Origin: Bondarzewia mesenterica
Taxonomy: Eukaryota; Basidiomycota; Agaricomycetes; Russulales; Bondarzewiaceae
Direction: 5' to 3'
DNA length: 32,466 nt
Assembly (NCBI GenBank): GCA_004802705.1
Contig: SGPL01000378.1
Location: forward strand, 1-32,466
Part shown: positions 18,723 to 29,885 of the stretch, piece after piece
Layout of the letters: every line of letters begins with the position of its first letter
Numbering within the stretch: the stretch's first letter is position 1
Notes under the pieces: generated by a model
The model's database searches: none
What the model was told of the DNA's origin: nothing
Seen by the model: only the letters and a program-made list of their open reading frames with translations
Made by a program: the position numbers and the translations under genes

Positions 18723-21700
18723 CTATGCCAGAAACTGAAGGCAAAAGTAAGTAACTGCACAGCTCCCAAGGTCGAAAGAAAACATTCACCTCATCTGCTG
18801 CAGCGTCCGAGATATCCGACTTACCTCCTTGCGCTCTCGCTTCGGAATCTCCAATCAAACTCGCTTTCCTTCCCTGCTTCTTCACCTCTTTCCAGAATTC
18901 AAGGTTCCCAAGATCAGCCAAGCACGCCTCCTTCAGTCCCTTCAGGAAACTGCCAACACGTTTCAATCTCTGTCCTCCTTGAGAGGGAAGAAAGAGAAAC
19001 AGATAGGACCTACCTATTCCAAGAATCGATTTCGTCTTCTTGCAAGCACACCTCCCTGAGTTCCGTCATACATTCATGCATTTCTCTGTACCGTCTGCCC
19101 GCGAATGGGCGCATCACGACCTCACGTATCGCCCACGCCAGATCCTCGACTGCCTTGGTCACAACATCTCCCCTGGATATGTTTTTTCGGAAGTCGTTCA
19201 ATGGCGTCGTCGTACTGACAATCCGCCCTGGTTCACGTCCATAGTCCATTTCCGGTTCCGGTGAGGGAGTGGGCAATTCTTTGTCTGCACTGGTCATGCC
19301 AGTCGTACCTTCACGTTTGTTGGCGCTTTTGTTCGCAAACAAGAGCTCAGCATCACCGTCGTCAGATTCAATCTCCGTGTCACTGTCGGCATCCTTCTTG
19401 CTCATGTCGAGGCGGGTCACGCGTGCTCCGTAAGTTGGGATGACCTTGGACTGTGATTGAGTCAGTTGCCGGGGACGCGCGGGCATGCGGTCCAGTAACA
19501 GCACTTCATCTTCAGCGTCTTTCGCATGAACGTGTCCATCTTTGCGTGCCCTCGCGATTTTCTTCGGAACTAACGAGATAATGTTCAGAACATTTCGATG
19601 ACGATTAGAGTCTGAGGAGAGCGTTTTACCGACCTTCTTTGACCTTAAATGCACTCTGGCATTCCTCGATAGCGTCCCTTGCCCGTTTGAGAACTCGTTT
19701 GGGTGGCTCAAAATACTTGAGGAGTTCGGGATGTGGAGGAGGAAGGGGGCTAGCAACAAGGTCTTGGACCACAGCGCTGTGAAACATTGCTTGCTTCACA
19801 CGGTGGATTGACGGATTATAAGACATGCGTGTATCGAACCATGCCTCTCGCTTCCTGTGAAGATCGTGAGGACATCTGCGACAACAAGATGCACACAGGT
19901 TAAGTACCCTTCTTCGTTCTTCTCGCCGGCTTCCATGAGGTCCATAGCATCCACAAAATTTTCCATAGCATCAAGTTGTTCGTCTGTCGGGATATACGGG
20001 TGTTTGGTAACTCTTTCCCCTTTTTTGTTGATAAGATTCTCCAAGGGTGCAAAGGTGTACTTTCGGATGTCGTCGGCAAAGGGCATCTGTCCAAGACCGT
20101 CTTCAAGGTCATCGTCATTTCGAGAGCATCGAAAGCGAGCGTACCTGAGCCCAGAGAAAGCAGTCCACTTTGTCGAATTGGCAGGGCGCAAGCACACCCA
20201 TTTTGGGGTCAATGCCGTCCCTGGTGACCCACCTCGCGATAGCGTACATGTTCTCTTTGTACATAGCCTGCACTAGAGATGACAAGGCTATCTGCTCCTT
20301 GGCTGAAACATTATCGGCCCATATGTACTGAACTTCTCCCATGGGATATTCGCGGCGAAACTGTAACACTATGTTCAGCAAAATCGTTTGCATCTCGGAA
20401 TATTCATATATGGAGACAAACATACCCCGACTGCTTTGAAAAAACCACAGATCTCAATCCCTCTTCTCGTTGGTAACCGCTCGAATTGACCGTCCGGACA
20501 TGGCACGTAAGTACTCCCATACTTGAATCCTCTCACCAGCTCTTCCTTTTCGACCTTCTCTACATCCTTTTTTGCACTCACACTTTTCTGCTCATCACCC
20601 TCATCGTCCATTTCTTCTTCATCCTCTTCCTTGGACTTGTCAGCATTCTTTTCGATAACATATTCCGTCTGCATCGTCAGCTCCACCCATTCATCCATCT
20701 TGCCTTCGGAGCGTTCATCCTCGTTTCCTTCTTCAGTGCGATCGTCCGCCATATGCTCTTTTTTTCCGCTTCGCAAATCGCTTCCAGCTCTTCGGACGCG
20801 CAACGGCCGTGCACTTACTGGATTTGACGTGGATCTCGAGCGAATCAAGCGGGTAGGGATCAAGGTCGCCCAGACGGAGAACGGTTCCCAGCAGTGCCGA
20901 CTTAGTCTGCTTGATTTCGGGTCTGGAAACTTCTTGCAAAGCAAAGTCGAGCGTGCCAATCACGGAATTGGGAAGATCATCAACAAATTTATGGAAAAAT
21001 ACTTCGTTTTCGCGCTAGACAAGACGAGTGATGTAAAATACAAGACGCTCGCGAAAGTTAGGATCAATAAACTCACCTTGACATTAGATTTGTCCTCTTG
21101 TTCGAAGCCAAATTCTTCGTCATTGAAGTCGATACCCCTGTAGTTCAATCATCAGCGCTAAAGTAATTGGCCGTACCACTGCTAAGGAACACATACACAA
21201 TAGTGAAGGAAATATTCAAACCCGTCATCTTACCGACGATAGTCTCCCAATCTTCAACTTCGATTGGATTTTCTCCATCAGTGAGCAAGACCATCTTACG
21301 CGTCCACGTCCTCTTGTTGGAAAGATAATTGTCTTGCGTCTGAATCCCAACTATGATGGCATCAATAGCTAAGTAAGAGGAGTAGAAATCAGATATCGTA
21401 TCAAGTGTCTGAGCAATGCAAAACCCACGATCTCCAACAATGTCTTCAGAGGCGCGCAGTGCAGCGAGCTTTGCCAACGTTCCTGCGTTAGGTTGACCAA
21501 TTGGAATATATTCCGAAACGTTCTCATAGCCACCACTCTTCTCGTTGATGACATTTTTGGTGCCTTGAAAGATGGTGTTGGTGTCATTACTGGCAAAGAA
21601 GGGAAAGTGATGTACCGTCTGTGCCGAAGAGGATGACACCGCATTGGTCGGTCTTCCTTCCATTGAAAATCTAGGGAGGCATATTATACCAGCAGTGATA

Positions 21701-21952
21701 TCAATCAGCAAAGATGCATACCATTTCTTGGATCTTGAGCATAACAAATTGCAACGCCCATTCCAGATGTGTCATTTCTGTACTCTGACTCTGAGATTCC
21801 CCATTGGGACCGTCAGGAAATTCCACGGTACGCAGAGTCCCCATCGACGGGGACACGTCGACAAGGAACATAGTAACGGTATACTATAATAAATGAGTGT
21901 AAATTGGAGGAATGATAGTCGAATTACTCACTCCCGCTCGTTCTGCAGGCAT
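18723..21952 (-). CDS. KU80: Ku80, non-homologous end-joining subunit (one-base frame break in an A7 run)
   Basis: Ku80 pairs with Ku70 as a ring that loads on DNA ends to start end joining and protect telomeres. Exons in coding order: 21952-21932, 21883-21722, 21670-21616, 21563-21429, 21368-21197, 21137-21077, 21014-20426, 20360-20145, 20086-19908, 19854-19634, 19569-19014, 18949-18790, 18734-18723. Domain evidence: N-terminal von Willebrand A fold (AGYTVTMFLVDVSPSMG, GRKTDQCGVILFGT, TRKMVLLTDGENPIEVEDW), the Ku core (GIDFNDEEFGFEQEDKSN, SKCTAVARPKSWKRF, YGSTYVPCPDGQFERL, PMGEVQYIWAD), then SIHRVKQAMFHSAVVQDL and a C-terminal domain ending FLA. The sum is 2539 bases, one too many. The shift lies at the T7 run 20759-20765 (A7 on the coding strand), in an acidic linker. 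With one base fewer the product is 845 residues. A 61-bp intron could also repair the frame (see findings). Confidence 0.94.
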
Positions 21953-22161
21953 GGTGGCAGCTGGAGACAGAAACGCGTCGCGCGGAGTACCGTAAATAGA
22001 CATCACGTGACCCCATCAGTGACGGAGATTGAAAAACGGTGGGAGGGTGGCTGTGACTTGACCTCTGCTTAGGTCGTACTGAAGTGACGAAGCCGACACG
22101 AAATCTCGACGGCGCGTTGGACGCGACTGCAATTCCATCCGCCACAACTGTGATCCCTTTT
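21953..22161. promoter_or_regulatory. Bidirectional promoter between KU80 and SNF2
   Basis: The start codons are 209 bp apart on opposite strands. The region contains ACGCGT at 21973-21978 (MCB core, bound by MBF at G1/S genes in yeasts) and the palindrome TCACGTGA at 22003-22010 (CACGTG E-box, bound by Cbf1/Pho4-type bHLH proteins). Binding is inferred from motif identity only. Confidence 0.65.
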
Positions 22162-25100
22162 ATGTCGGCCCAAATGGCCGCGCCTAACCTTGCATCTTAT
22201 CCTCAACAACCTCCTCTCATCCCTAATCAAAATCAGTTGCTCACCAATCAACGACCCCCTCAACCAACTCTTACCAAAGAACGCTTCCAGCTACTTGTCC
22301 AGGTACGCTCTATACTGCCAACTGAGCCTTGTGCATACTCTTTCACATATAGCTCACTCTTGCTCCCCTAGCGTGCCAATGCTCTCAGACAGCAGGGCTT
22401 CACCCCAGAGACCAACCTCGAGCTTGAAAGGATACAGAAATTTATTCACCAGATCCAGGCTCAACACGGTAATGTACATCTCACAAGCATGTTACTTCTC
22501 GTCCTCATTGTTGTATACAGCTGCTTCTAGGTCAGCACATCATGAACACCCTGCACCAGAACACCCACCAGCAATCAACGGTCATGCACCCTCGCCTTCG
22601 ATTCCTACACCAAATCTGAACGGTGCATCCGCGCCCAATGCGCTATCGTTCACGTCTGGTCCTGCCTCAAACCAACCTTATCCCAACCCTCCTTCTACTC
22701 CTATTTCTTTTACGCCGGACCAGATCAATGCCCTTCGTGCTCAGATCCATGCATTCAAGCTTCTCCAACGAGGGCTTCCAGTCCCAGAACCTATTCAACA
22801 AGTGATACGTACGCCCAATCAGGTCATCACAGACTTGGACAAGCTGTTGTCGGGACAGGACTTGACCGCGAAGGTCGTCGACAATGCGGTCAAGGTGCAG
22901 AAGGGCCCTGGTGAGGCGCCACCAATCCCAGTCACTGTAGAACTTCCCGTTACAGGGCCTGAAGAGACCACGGTTAAGGTGGAGGATGCTCACGCTGAGG
23001 ATCTGGCTACTGGGCCTATTGTGGAGGAAGATGCCAATTCAAGCGTCTATCCTTACAATGCCTACGTCCATCCTTTCACATACCTCAAGCGCACAGCAGA
23101 TACTACGCCCGCTGCGTTTGCAACTCGCCTTCAGCGGCTTCTAATTCCCTCTATCATGCCTGCTGGCCTTGACCCTTATCAGATACTTGCCGAGCGCGAT
23201 CGTTTTGTCGAGGCACGTATCCAGCAACGGATCAATGAGCTCATGGCTATGCCTGCGACCATGGGTGACGGTGACCTTGAACCTGTCGTGGACGATGCCG
23301 TTCACGAAGGGAAGGGTAAGGAGAACGGGCAGTCCACCTGCAGCCAGCCTTCACACAAAGCTTTTAACTTGGACTATGTGCATCCACCTTCCACTGCTCA
23401 TGGCAAGTTGCGCGCCATGATCGAGCTTCGTTCGCTTCGCGTCCTCGACAAACAACGCGCTATGCGCGCATCAGTCGCGGAGCGGTTGACTCACGGCTCG
23501 TTACTCCCGCTGAATCGCTCCGATTTCCGTCGCACACGCAAGCCTACCATACGCGACACGCATATGACGGAGAAACTCGAGCGAAAGCAGAGGTCTGATC
23601 GGGAGGCGCGCGCGAAAGAGAAGCATCGCGAACAGCTGAACATCATTACCAACCATGGACGAGAGCTTTTGGCAGCAAACAGGGCGGCGCAGGACCGAGT
23701 TACGAGGCTCGGCAAGAGCGTGTTGCAGTACCACGTACACACTGAGCGTGAGGAGCAGAAACGTATCGAGCGTATATCGAAGGAGCGTTTGAAGGCGCTG
23801 AAGGCGGATGATGAAGAGGCCTATATGAAGCTCATTGATACGGCCAAGGACACTCGTATCACGCATCTCCTGAAGCAGACGGATTCCTATCTCGATTCTC
23901 TCGCGCAAGCAGTCATGGCGCAGCAGAGTGAGCATATTGCAGATGGGGGCCCTGTTATTCCATTCGAAACTGAAGAGGGCCCAACGAACGAGGAGACGTT
24001 CGGTGCGAAGATATCGGCGGATGATGCACAGGATGACAAGGGGAGGATTGATTATTACGCCGTCGCGCACAAGATCAAGGAGAAGATCACTCACCAGCCC
24101 AGACTGCTCGTTGGCGGGACGTTGAAGGATTATCAACTGAAGGGCTTGCAATGGATGGTCAGTCTGTACAATAACAGGTTGAACGGTATCCTTGCAGATG
24201 AGATGGTAAGCATTCTCGCCGGTCTGCACCCTATGTTCAGCTAACCTTTTTGTCTCAGGGTCTCGGGAAGACCATTCAGACAATTTCTCTCATCAGTTTT
24301 CTCATTGAAGCCAAGAAGCAACGCGGCCCCTACTTGGTGATTGTCCCACTGTCAACCCTGACCAACTGGTCAGGAGAGTTTACAAAATGGGCGCCTGCAG
24401 TGAAGGTCATCTCTTACAAGGGCAATCCAGCTGCGCGTCGCGCCCTGCAGGGAGAGATCAGGATGGGCAACTTCCAAGTGCTATTGACGACGTATGAGTA
24501 CATCATCAAAGATCGCCCTGTTCTGAGTAAACTGAAGTGGGTGCACATGATCATTGGTGAGTTATCAGGGTCACTCGTCGTCAGTCTCATAATTAACGGT
24601 TATACCCAGACGAGGGTCACCGCATGAAGAACACGCAGTCGAAACTTGCTCAGACGTTGACTCAGTACTATCACTCCCGCTACCGACTTATCCTCACGGG
24701 TACTCCTCTGCAGAACAACCTTCCTGAGCTATGGGCGTTGCTCAACTTTGCCTTGCCCAAGATCTTCAATTCGGTCAAGTCGTTTGACGAGTGGTTCAAT
24801 ACGCCGTTCGCAAACTCGGGCACCGGTGACAAAATCGAGTTGAACGAAGAAGAGGCGCTCCTTATCATTCGTCGTTTGCATAAGGTGCTTCGTCCTTTCC
24901 TCCTGCGTCGCCTTAAGTCGGACGTCGAGTCAGAGCTCCCGGACAAAGTGGAGAAGGTCGTCAAGATCAAGATGAGCGCGTTACAGAGTCAATTGTATAA
25001 GCAGATGAAGAAGTACAAGATGATTGCAGATGGCAAGGATGCTAAGGGGTGCGTTCATATGCATCTCGTAATTTCTGTTGATCATTCATCGCTGATCTTT

Positions 25101-27247
25101 TGCAGGAGAGCCGGCGTGAAAGGCCTGAGCAACGAGCTGATGCAGTTGCGCAAGATTTGCCAGCACCCTTTCTTGTTCGAGAGTGTTGAAGACAAGATTA
25201 ACCCTTCCGGCCTCATCGATGACAAACTTATTCGTTCTTCAGGCAAGATTGAATTGCTCTCTCGTGTCCTACCGAAATTCTTTGCTACTGGTCACAGGGT
25301 AAGGTTCCTGATCCCTTCAGCTAGTTCAACATGCGCTGACTACTTAGCTGATATACAGGTTCTGATCTTCTTCCAAATGACAAAAGTCATGGACATAATG
25401 GAGGACTTCCTCAAGATGATGGGCTATACATATCTTCGTCTTGATGGTGGTACCAAGCCGGAGGACCGCGCCGGTCATGTGCAAATGTTCAATGCAAAAG
25501 ACTCAGAGTACCGGGTTTTCATTCTATCAACAAGAGCCGGTGGTCTTGGTTTGAACTTGCAAACCGCGGATACGGTTATCATCTTCGATTCTGATTGGCA
25601 AGTCATATTTTCTCCCTCTCCTCAATGTGGCTTACAATTACTTTAGGAACCCTCATGCTGATTTGCAAGCGCAAGATCGTGCGCATCGTATTGGTCAGAC
25701 TAAGTCTGTTCGTATCCTGCGCTTCATTACGGAGAAGAGTGTGGAAGAGGCGATGCATGCGCGTGCTCGTTACAAGCTTGATATCGACGACAAGGTCATC
25801 CAAGCCGGTAGGTTCGACAACAAGTCGACACAAGAGGAGCAAGAGGAGATTCTGGTTTGTTATTGTGATCGTATCCTCTGCATGAATGTTGCTGACTCGA
25901 TAACCCGCTCTAGCGATCTATCTTGGAGGCCGATCAGGAGGAAGAGAATGAGGAAGCAGGAGACATGAACGACGAGGAGATAAACGCCATCATTTCGCGT
26001 AGCGACGAGGAAGAGAAAATCTTCGCCGATATGGACCTTCAGCGCGAGCGTGATATGGCGGCGTCGTGGAAAGCTGCGGGTAACCGTGGCAAACCTCCTC
26101 CTCCGCTCATGACGTTGGAAGAACTTCCAGAGTGTTATAGGACGGAAGAGCCTTTCGAGGCTAAGGAGGAGTTGGATGAGTCGGAAGGCCGTGGCCATCG
26201 TCGGCGAACCGTCGTTAATTACAATGATGGCCTTGACGATGATCAATGGGCGATGGTAAGTACATTTCTTTCCCTCGAATCTCTGGTCGTCGACCCTTGC
26301 TTATTACGTGCCTTCAGGCTTTGGAGGAAGGCGAGGATATATTTGAACTTGCAGAACGGAATCGGGAGAAGAAAGATCGGCGAGCCACAAACAAGCTACT
26401 ACGAGAGGTAGAGTCGGGAACGGGCACTCCAATGTCAGATAGTGGTCGGGGTCGGGGTCGGAAGGGCAAGGCCAAAATGACTGAGGATTTCGAGCCTACC
26501 AACGGCAAACGGAAACGCGGTATCAAGTCTATGTCGGTAACACCGTCAATGCAAGACGATGACGAAGATGAGCGAGACACCGTGAGTTTCTCTATCTTCT
26601 TTGATGGTATCTGTGTTGATATCTATTCCAATCAGAAACGACGGAAAACAAAGAACAATGACTCGATCACTCCTGCAGTCAGAGAGAAGATGAAGAAGGC
26701 GTTCAATGAGTGCTACAGGGCTCTCTTGTCCTGTACAGACAACACGGGCCGAAAGCGCTGCGAGTTGTTCAGAGAATTGCCAGACAAGAGAGTGAGTCTT
26801 TTCACTCGTGGTTCTCGGAGGGCTATTGATCGACATCTCCCTTTCTTGCAGGATTACCCAGATTACTACCATGTCATTACCTCGCCCATCGCGCTCTCAC
26901 ATTTGCGGAAGCGGATCAGCTCGCACCAGTACAAGACGGTGACACAATTCCGTGACGACGTGAGGCTTATGTTTAGTAACGCGCGGACGTTTAATCAAGA
27001 GGGCTCATGGGTGTACATGGACGCGGTTGAGATGGAGAACGTTTTCAACAGTGTCTACCAGCGTGTCATTGTGGGATCGGGTTTGCCTGGGGCAGAACCC
27101 GCCCCGTCTGCTGCTGACACTTCGGGCGGGATGGACGAGGCGCTAACACCCATGGATGAGGACGAGCGTCCGGTGCCCAAGTCGAAGAACGGACGCAAGC
27201 AGATCGTCAGCGACGATGAGTATTTGACGCCGAGCAACGACGATTAG
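22162..27247 (+). CDS. STH1/SNF2: SNF2/STH1-class ATP-dependent chromatin remodeller with bromodomain
   Basis: This is the catalytic ATPase of a SWI/SNF or RSC complex that slides and ejects nucleosomes. Exons: 22162-22302, 22372-22468, 22521-24205, 24259-24556, 24610-25048, 25106-25298, 25359-25597, 25647-25854, 25914-26255, 26318-26581, 26636-26791, 26852-27247, totalling 1485 residues with an intact frame. Domains in order: QLQ (about residue 143, [20 protein letters not shown]), a charged HSA region (about 430-510), SNF2 ATPase with Walker A GLGKT (642-646) and DEGH box (741-744), helicase C (about 950-1065, with [18 protein letters not shown] and [11 protein letters not shown]), a SnAC-like acidic segment (about 1100-1220), an RGRGRK basic patch, and a C-terminal bromodomain (about 1310-1415, [15 protein letters not shown]). 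Intron 7 (25598-25646) begins GCAAGT, a GC-AG intron. Whether it is the RSC or SWI/SNF paralogue cannot be told from this locus. Confidence 0.96.
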
Positions 27248-27675
27248 CGCGTCCATGTGGCTAGCCTCTCTCCTCCGTTTTCCAGTGGACTTAGTTTACG
27301 GTTTGGTACCCTATTACTATACTGTGTCGAGTTATCTTGTCCTCCCTTCCTTATTCATAGGCGGTCTCCTTGTCGTTCATACTTTGCAGCCTCTTGTTCC
27401 AGTAGAGCCCAATTGTGTATTGTTAATGGTTGTAGAATCATTGTCGTTCGTGAATAATGATGGCGTTTGGTTACGACATTACCCACCGCAGCATTATAAT
27501 AATTCATTCGTCGCATGAAAAGCTTACAATGAGGGTGAACGAAATTAGGGAGAGAATAGCGATGAGCGCTGAACATCATTTACTGCGAAAACGTAATACT
27601 AAGCCGCATAATCGAACAATACACATTCGGCCGTTGCTTCCTTTAATAATCTCTCAAATATAGCCCTGAGATGCG
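27248..27675. other. Convergent intergenic region between SNF2 and RVS167
   Basis: 428 bp of shared 3' sequence, AT-richer than its neighbours, with no coding frame of note. It probably contains both polyadenylation regions. Confidence 0.6.
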
Positions 27676-29661
27676 TCAAGCCTCCTGCACGTAATTCCCT
27701 GTGGACAGAAGGTGTGAACATGCACAGGCCTATGGTGACAAGAGAGCGCGGTTTACCGGGGAAAACGCCCTGCCGCCCATCCAACCGGCCAGTCCACCAG
27801 TCCTCCGAGCTCTCCGTCCGCTCAACGACTTCAATCCGGTCTCCGACCTTGAAGTCGAGGTCCCCATCTGCCTGCGCGGTGAAGTCGAACAACGCGACGA
27901 CGTACTGCGCGGCGGGTTTCGGCTTTGGCTTGACTGGAGGTGGAGGGGGCGGTCCGCGCTTGGTAGTGGCGACGGTGGACGCGCCGTTGGAAGGAGTATA
28001 CGGTGGAGGCGCCACGAGTGCAGGGGTCGAAGTCGGTGGAGAGGCCTTGGCGAATGACGATTTGTAGGAGCCGGCGGAGGAGGGTGGCGGGGGCGGCTTC
28101 TTCGCGAATCCGGCGGAGGGGGGAACGGTGCGGGAGGTACCTGTGGTAGAGGTAGTGGACGCAGATGCAGTGCGTCCCAGAGGGGCTCCAGTAGATCCGG
28201 GCGAGAGACCACGCTGGGTCGCCAACATCTTGGCTATTGGGCGAGATGTTAGCGGGTGAGGATAGAGTCAAGACTTAGATGTAAGGCAAAATACGACAGA
28301 GAGCAGTCATGCGAGGAAAGCGACTAGCGGAAATGCTCACATGTAGAGATGATTCGCTTTGTGATATTGAGGTCTTCGATAACTTGCCAGGCTTCACCGC
28401 GCTTTTCTTCATACTCTTCACCAATTTGCGTTGGAGTGAGGGAAACGTCGTATTTGCCCTCGGCAAATTCGTTGAGCTTCTCAAGAAGCATGTAGAAGAT
28501 ATTCAGCCTGCAGTGGATCACCGGGTCACACAGAGGCACAGATGAAAGGTAAGGAAGAACGGGGGGAGGGGGAGTAAACGTCAGTCACAGTTGAAGGCGT
28601 CACTTGACGAGGAGAACCATAGACACGTACTGCATATAGAAGAAAGAGTGGAAGAGCGGGTCGATGAAGCGAGTGGCAAGGATCATAAAGCGAGGCATAT
28701 CTTGCTTCATGGCGGTATTGATGTAGTCATATTCATTCGAGGCTACTTCGAAATCTTGCTCGAGCTGGGACGGGCGTTTCACATTTGTCAAAAATATTCT
28801 CGAGAGATTGACCAACCTTGAAGAGATTCTTCTCGTCACTGAGAGACTTCTCCTTCTTGTCTCGCAATTTAGTCAACGAATTGTTGAACCGATCGTAATC
28901 GGTTAACTGATTTCATGAAAAGGTAAGTACCGTGCGTAGCCTTAAACCGCGCACGTACCTTGTGCTCTCGCTTGGTGATCATCTTCCTGATCGTCTTCAT
29001 GACACTCTGGAACTCCTTCACTGGTCCAGTGATCCTACTTTCTATGAGCTCAAGTTCCGGAAAGATAGTGCTGCGCAGCTCCTCGAGTGCGCCGTGCAGT
29101 CCGTCGGCATTCCTGATGGTACTCTCTGCATTGGGATGCTTTGACAACAAGTCGTACTCGTTTCCAATTGGATGGAAGATGGCCGAGAAATGCTGTGCGT
29201 AGCCAGTACCGGACGTAAAGAGGGCTGGCGCGCGGTGAGCAGGGCTGCAGACAAGAATGTCAGGATACTGTACCATTGACGGCGTCGGTGAAAGCTTTAG
29301 TATCCTTTAGGAACTTCTCCACTGCATGCTCCAAGGTAGCGAAGTTGCGCTGGTACTCGTCGAATTCGGGATCGGTGGATTCTGACGAGAGGAAAGGAGG
29401 TCACATGGCGAGGGAAACAGGAGACCGGATGCGTCGTTCGCAAGTATGCGACAGCGAGTGTAGAGGAAAGGAATGATGAGAGCGTTCAATGATGTATGCA
29501 AACATGAAGATAGAGAAATACCACGCACTCTTGGACATGCCGACCCTAGTGGTCACCATATGCGGTGTCCTAGTGCATTACAAATTGAGCACCAGACGCG
29601 CGAATCTCAATAAGAAATTAGATGTAACCAACCGCTTGATAGCCTTTGCGATTCCCTTCAT
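27676..29661 (-). CDS. RVS167: BAR and SH3 domain protein, Rvs167/Hob1 (amphiphysin-like)
   Basis: Rvs167 homologues form a BAR dimer that tubulates membranes at endocytic and actin sites. Exons in coding order: 29661-29633, 29569-29529, 29381-29274, 29224-28959, 28906-28817, 28764-28631, 28507-28341, 28233-27757, 27698-27676, totalling 444 residues in frame. The N terminus MKGIAKAIKRTPHMVTTRVG, then STDPEFDEYQRNF, is the conserved start of the fungal family. The BAR domain runs to about residue 260 (GTGYAQHFSAIFHPIGNEYD, LEQDFEVASNEYDYIN, FIDPLFHSFFYMQ, LNIFYMLLEKLNEF). A Pro/Ser/Ala-rich linker follows, with PPPPPP runs. A C-terminal SH3 domain (YVVALFDFTAQADGDLDF, EDWWTGRLDGRQGVFPGNYV) ends the protein. 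The last intron (27699-27756) is needed to restore the canonical SH3 end GNYVQEA. Several introns are longer than average here (107, 123 and 147 bp). It is head-to-head with SBDS. Confidence 0.95.
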
Positions 29662-29885
29662 GATTCAGACCAGCGAAGATGTTACAAAAAACGGAACAGG
29701 GGGACGATGGAAGAAATGTGGAGACAGAGGAAACTATTATGGCTGCCGCTTGATACGCCCGATGCGGTCATCGCATTCACGTAAACGCTACTGAGTCATT
29801 CACTGACTGCACCTTGACTTGCCCTCACCATCACTTGTTTCTCTGCAATTTTTTGTATTCTATACCTCTTCAAATCTGTATCACT
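29662..29885. promoter_or_regulatory. Bidirectional promoter between RVS167 and SBDS
   Basis: 224 bp lie between the divergent start codons. It holds TGAGTCA at 29792-29798 (Gcn4/AP-1 site) and GTCATCGC at 29767-29774, one mismatch from the reverse complement of the PAC element (GCGATGAG) of yeast ribosome-biogenesis promoters. A T-rich stretch precedes the SBDS start. Function is inferred from motif identity alone. Confidence 0.6.

Noticed and set aside
20523..21143. Plus-strand open frame of 206 codons opposite KU80
   Set aside because: It is a Ser/Phe-rich mirror of the acidic KU80 linker, with no domain; the KU80 exons explain the sequence.
24206..24258. Apparent SNF2 stop at 24244
   Set aside because: The stop lies within a GTAAGC...CAG intron whose removal gives ADEMGLGKTIQ, the canonical motif I.
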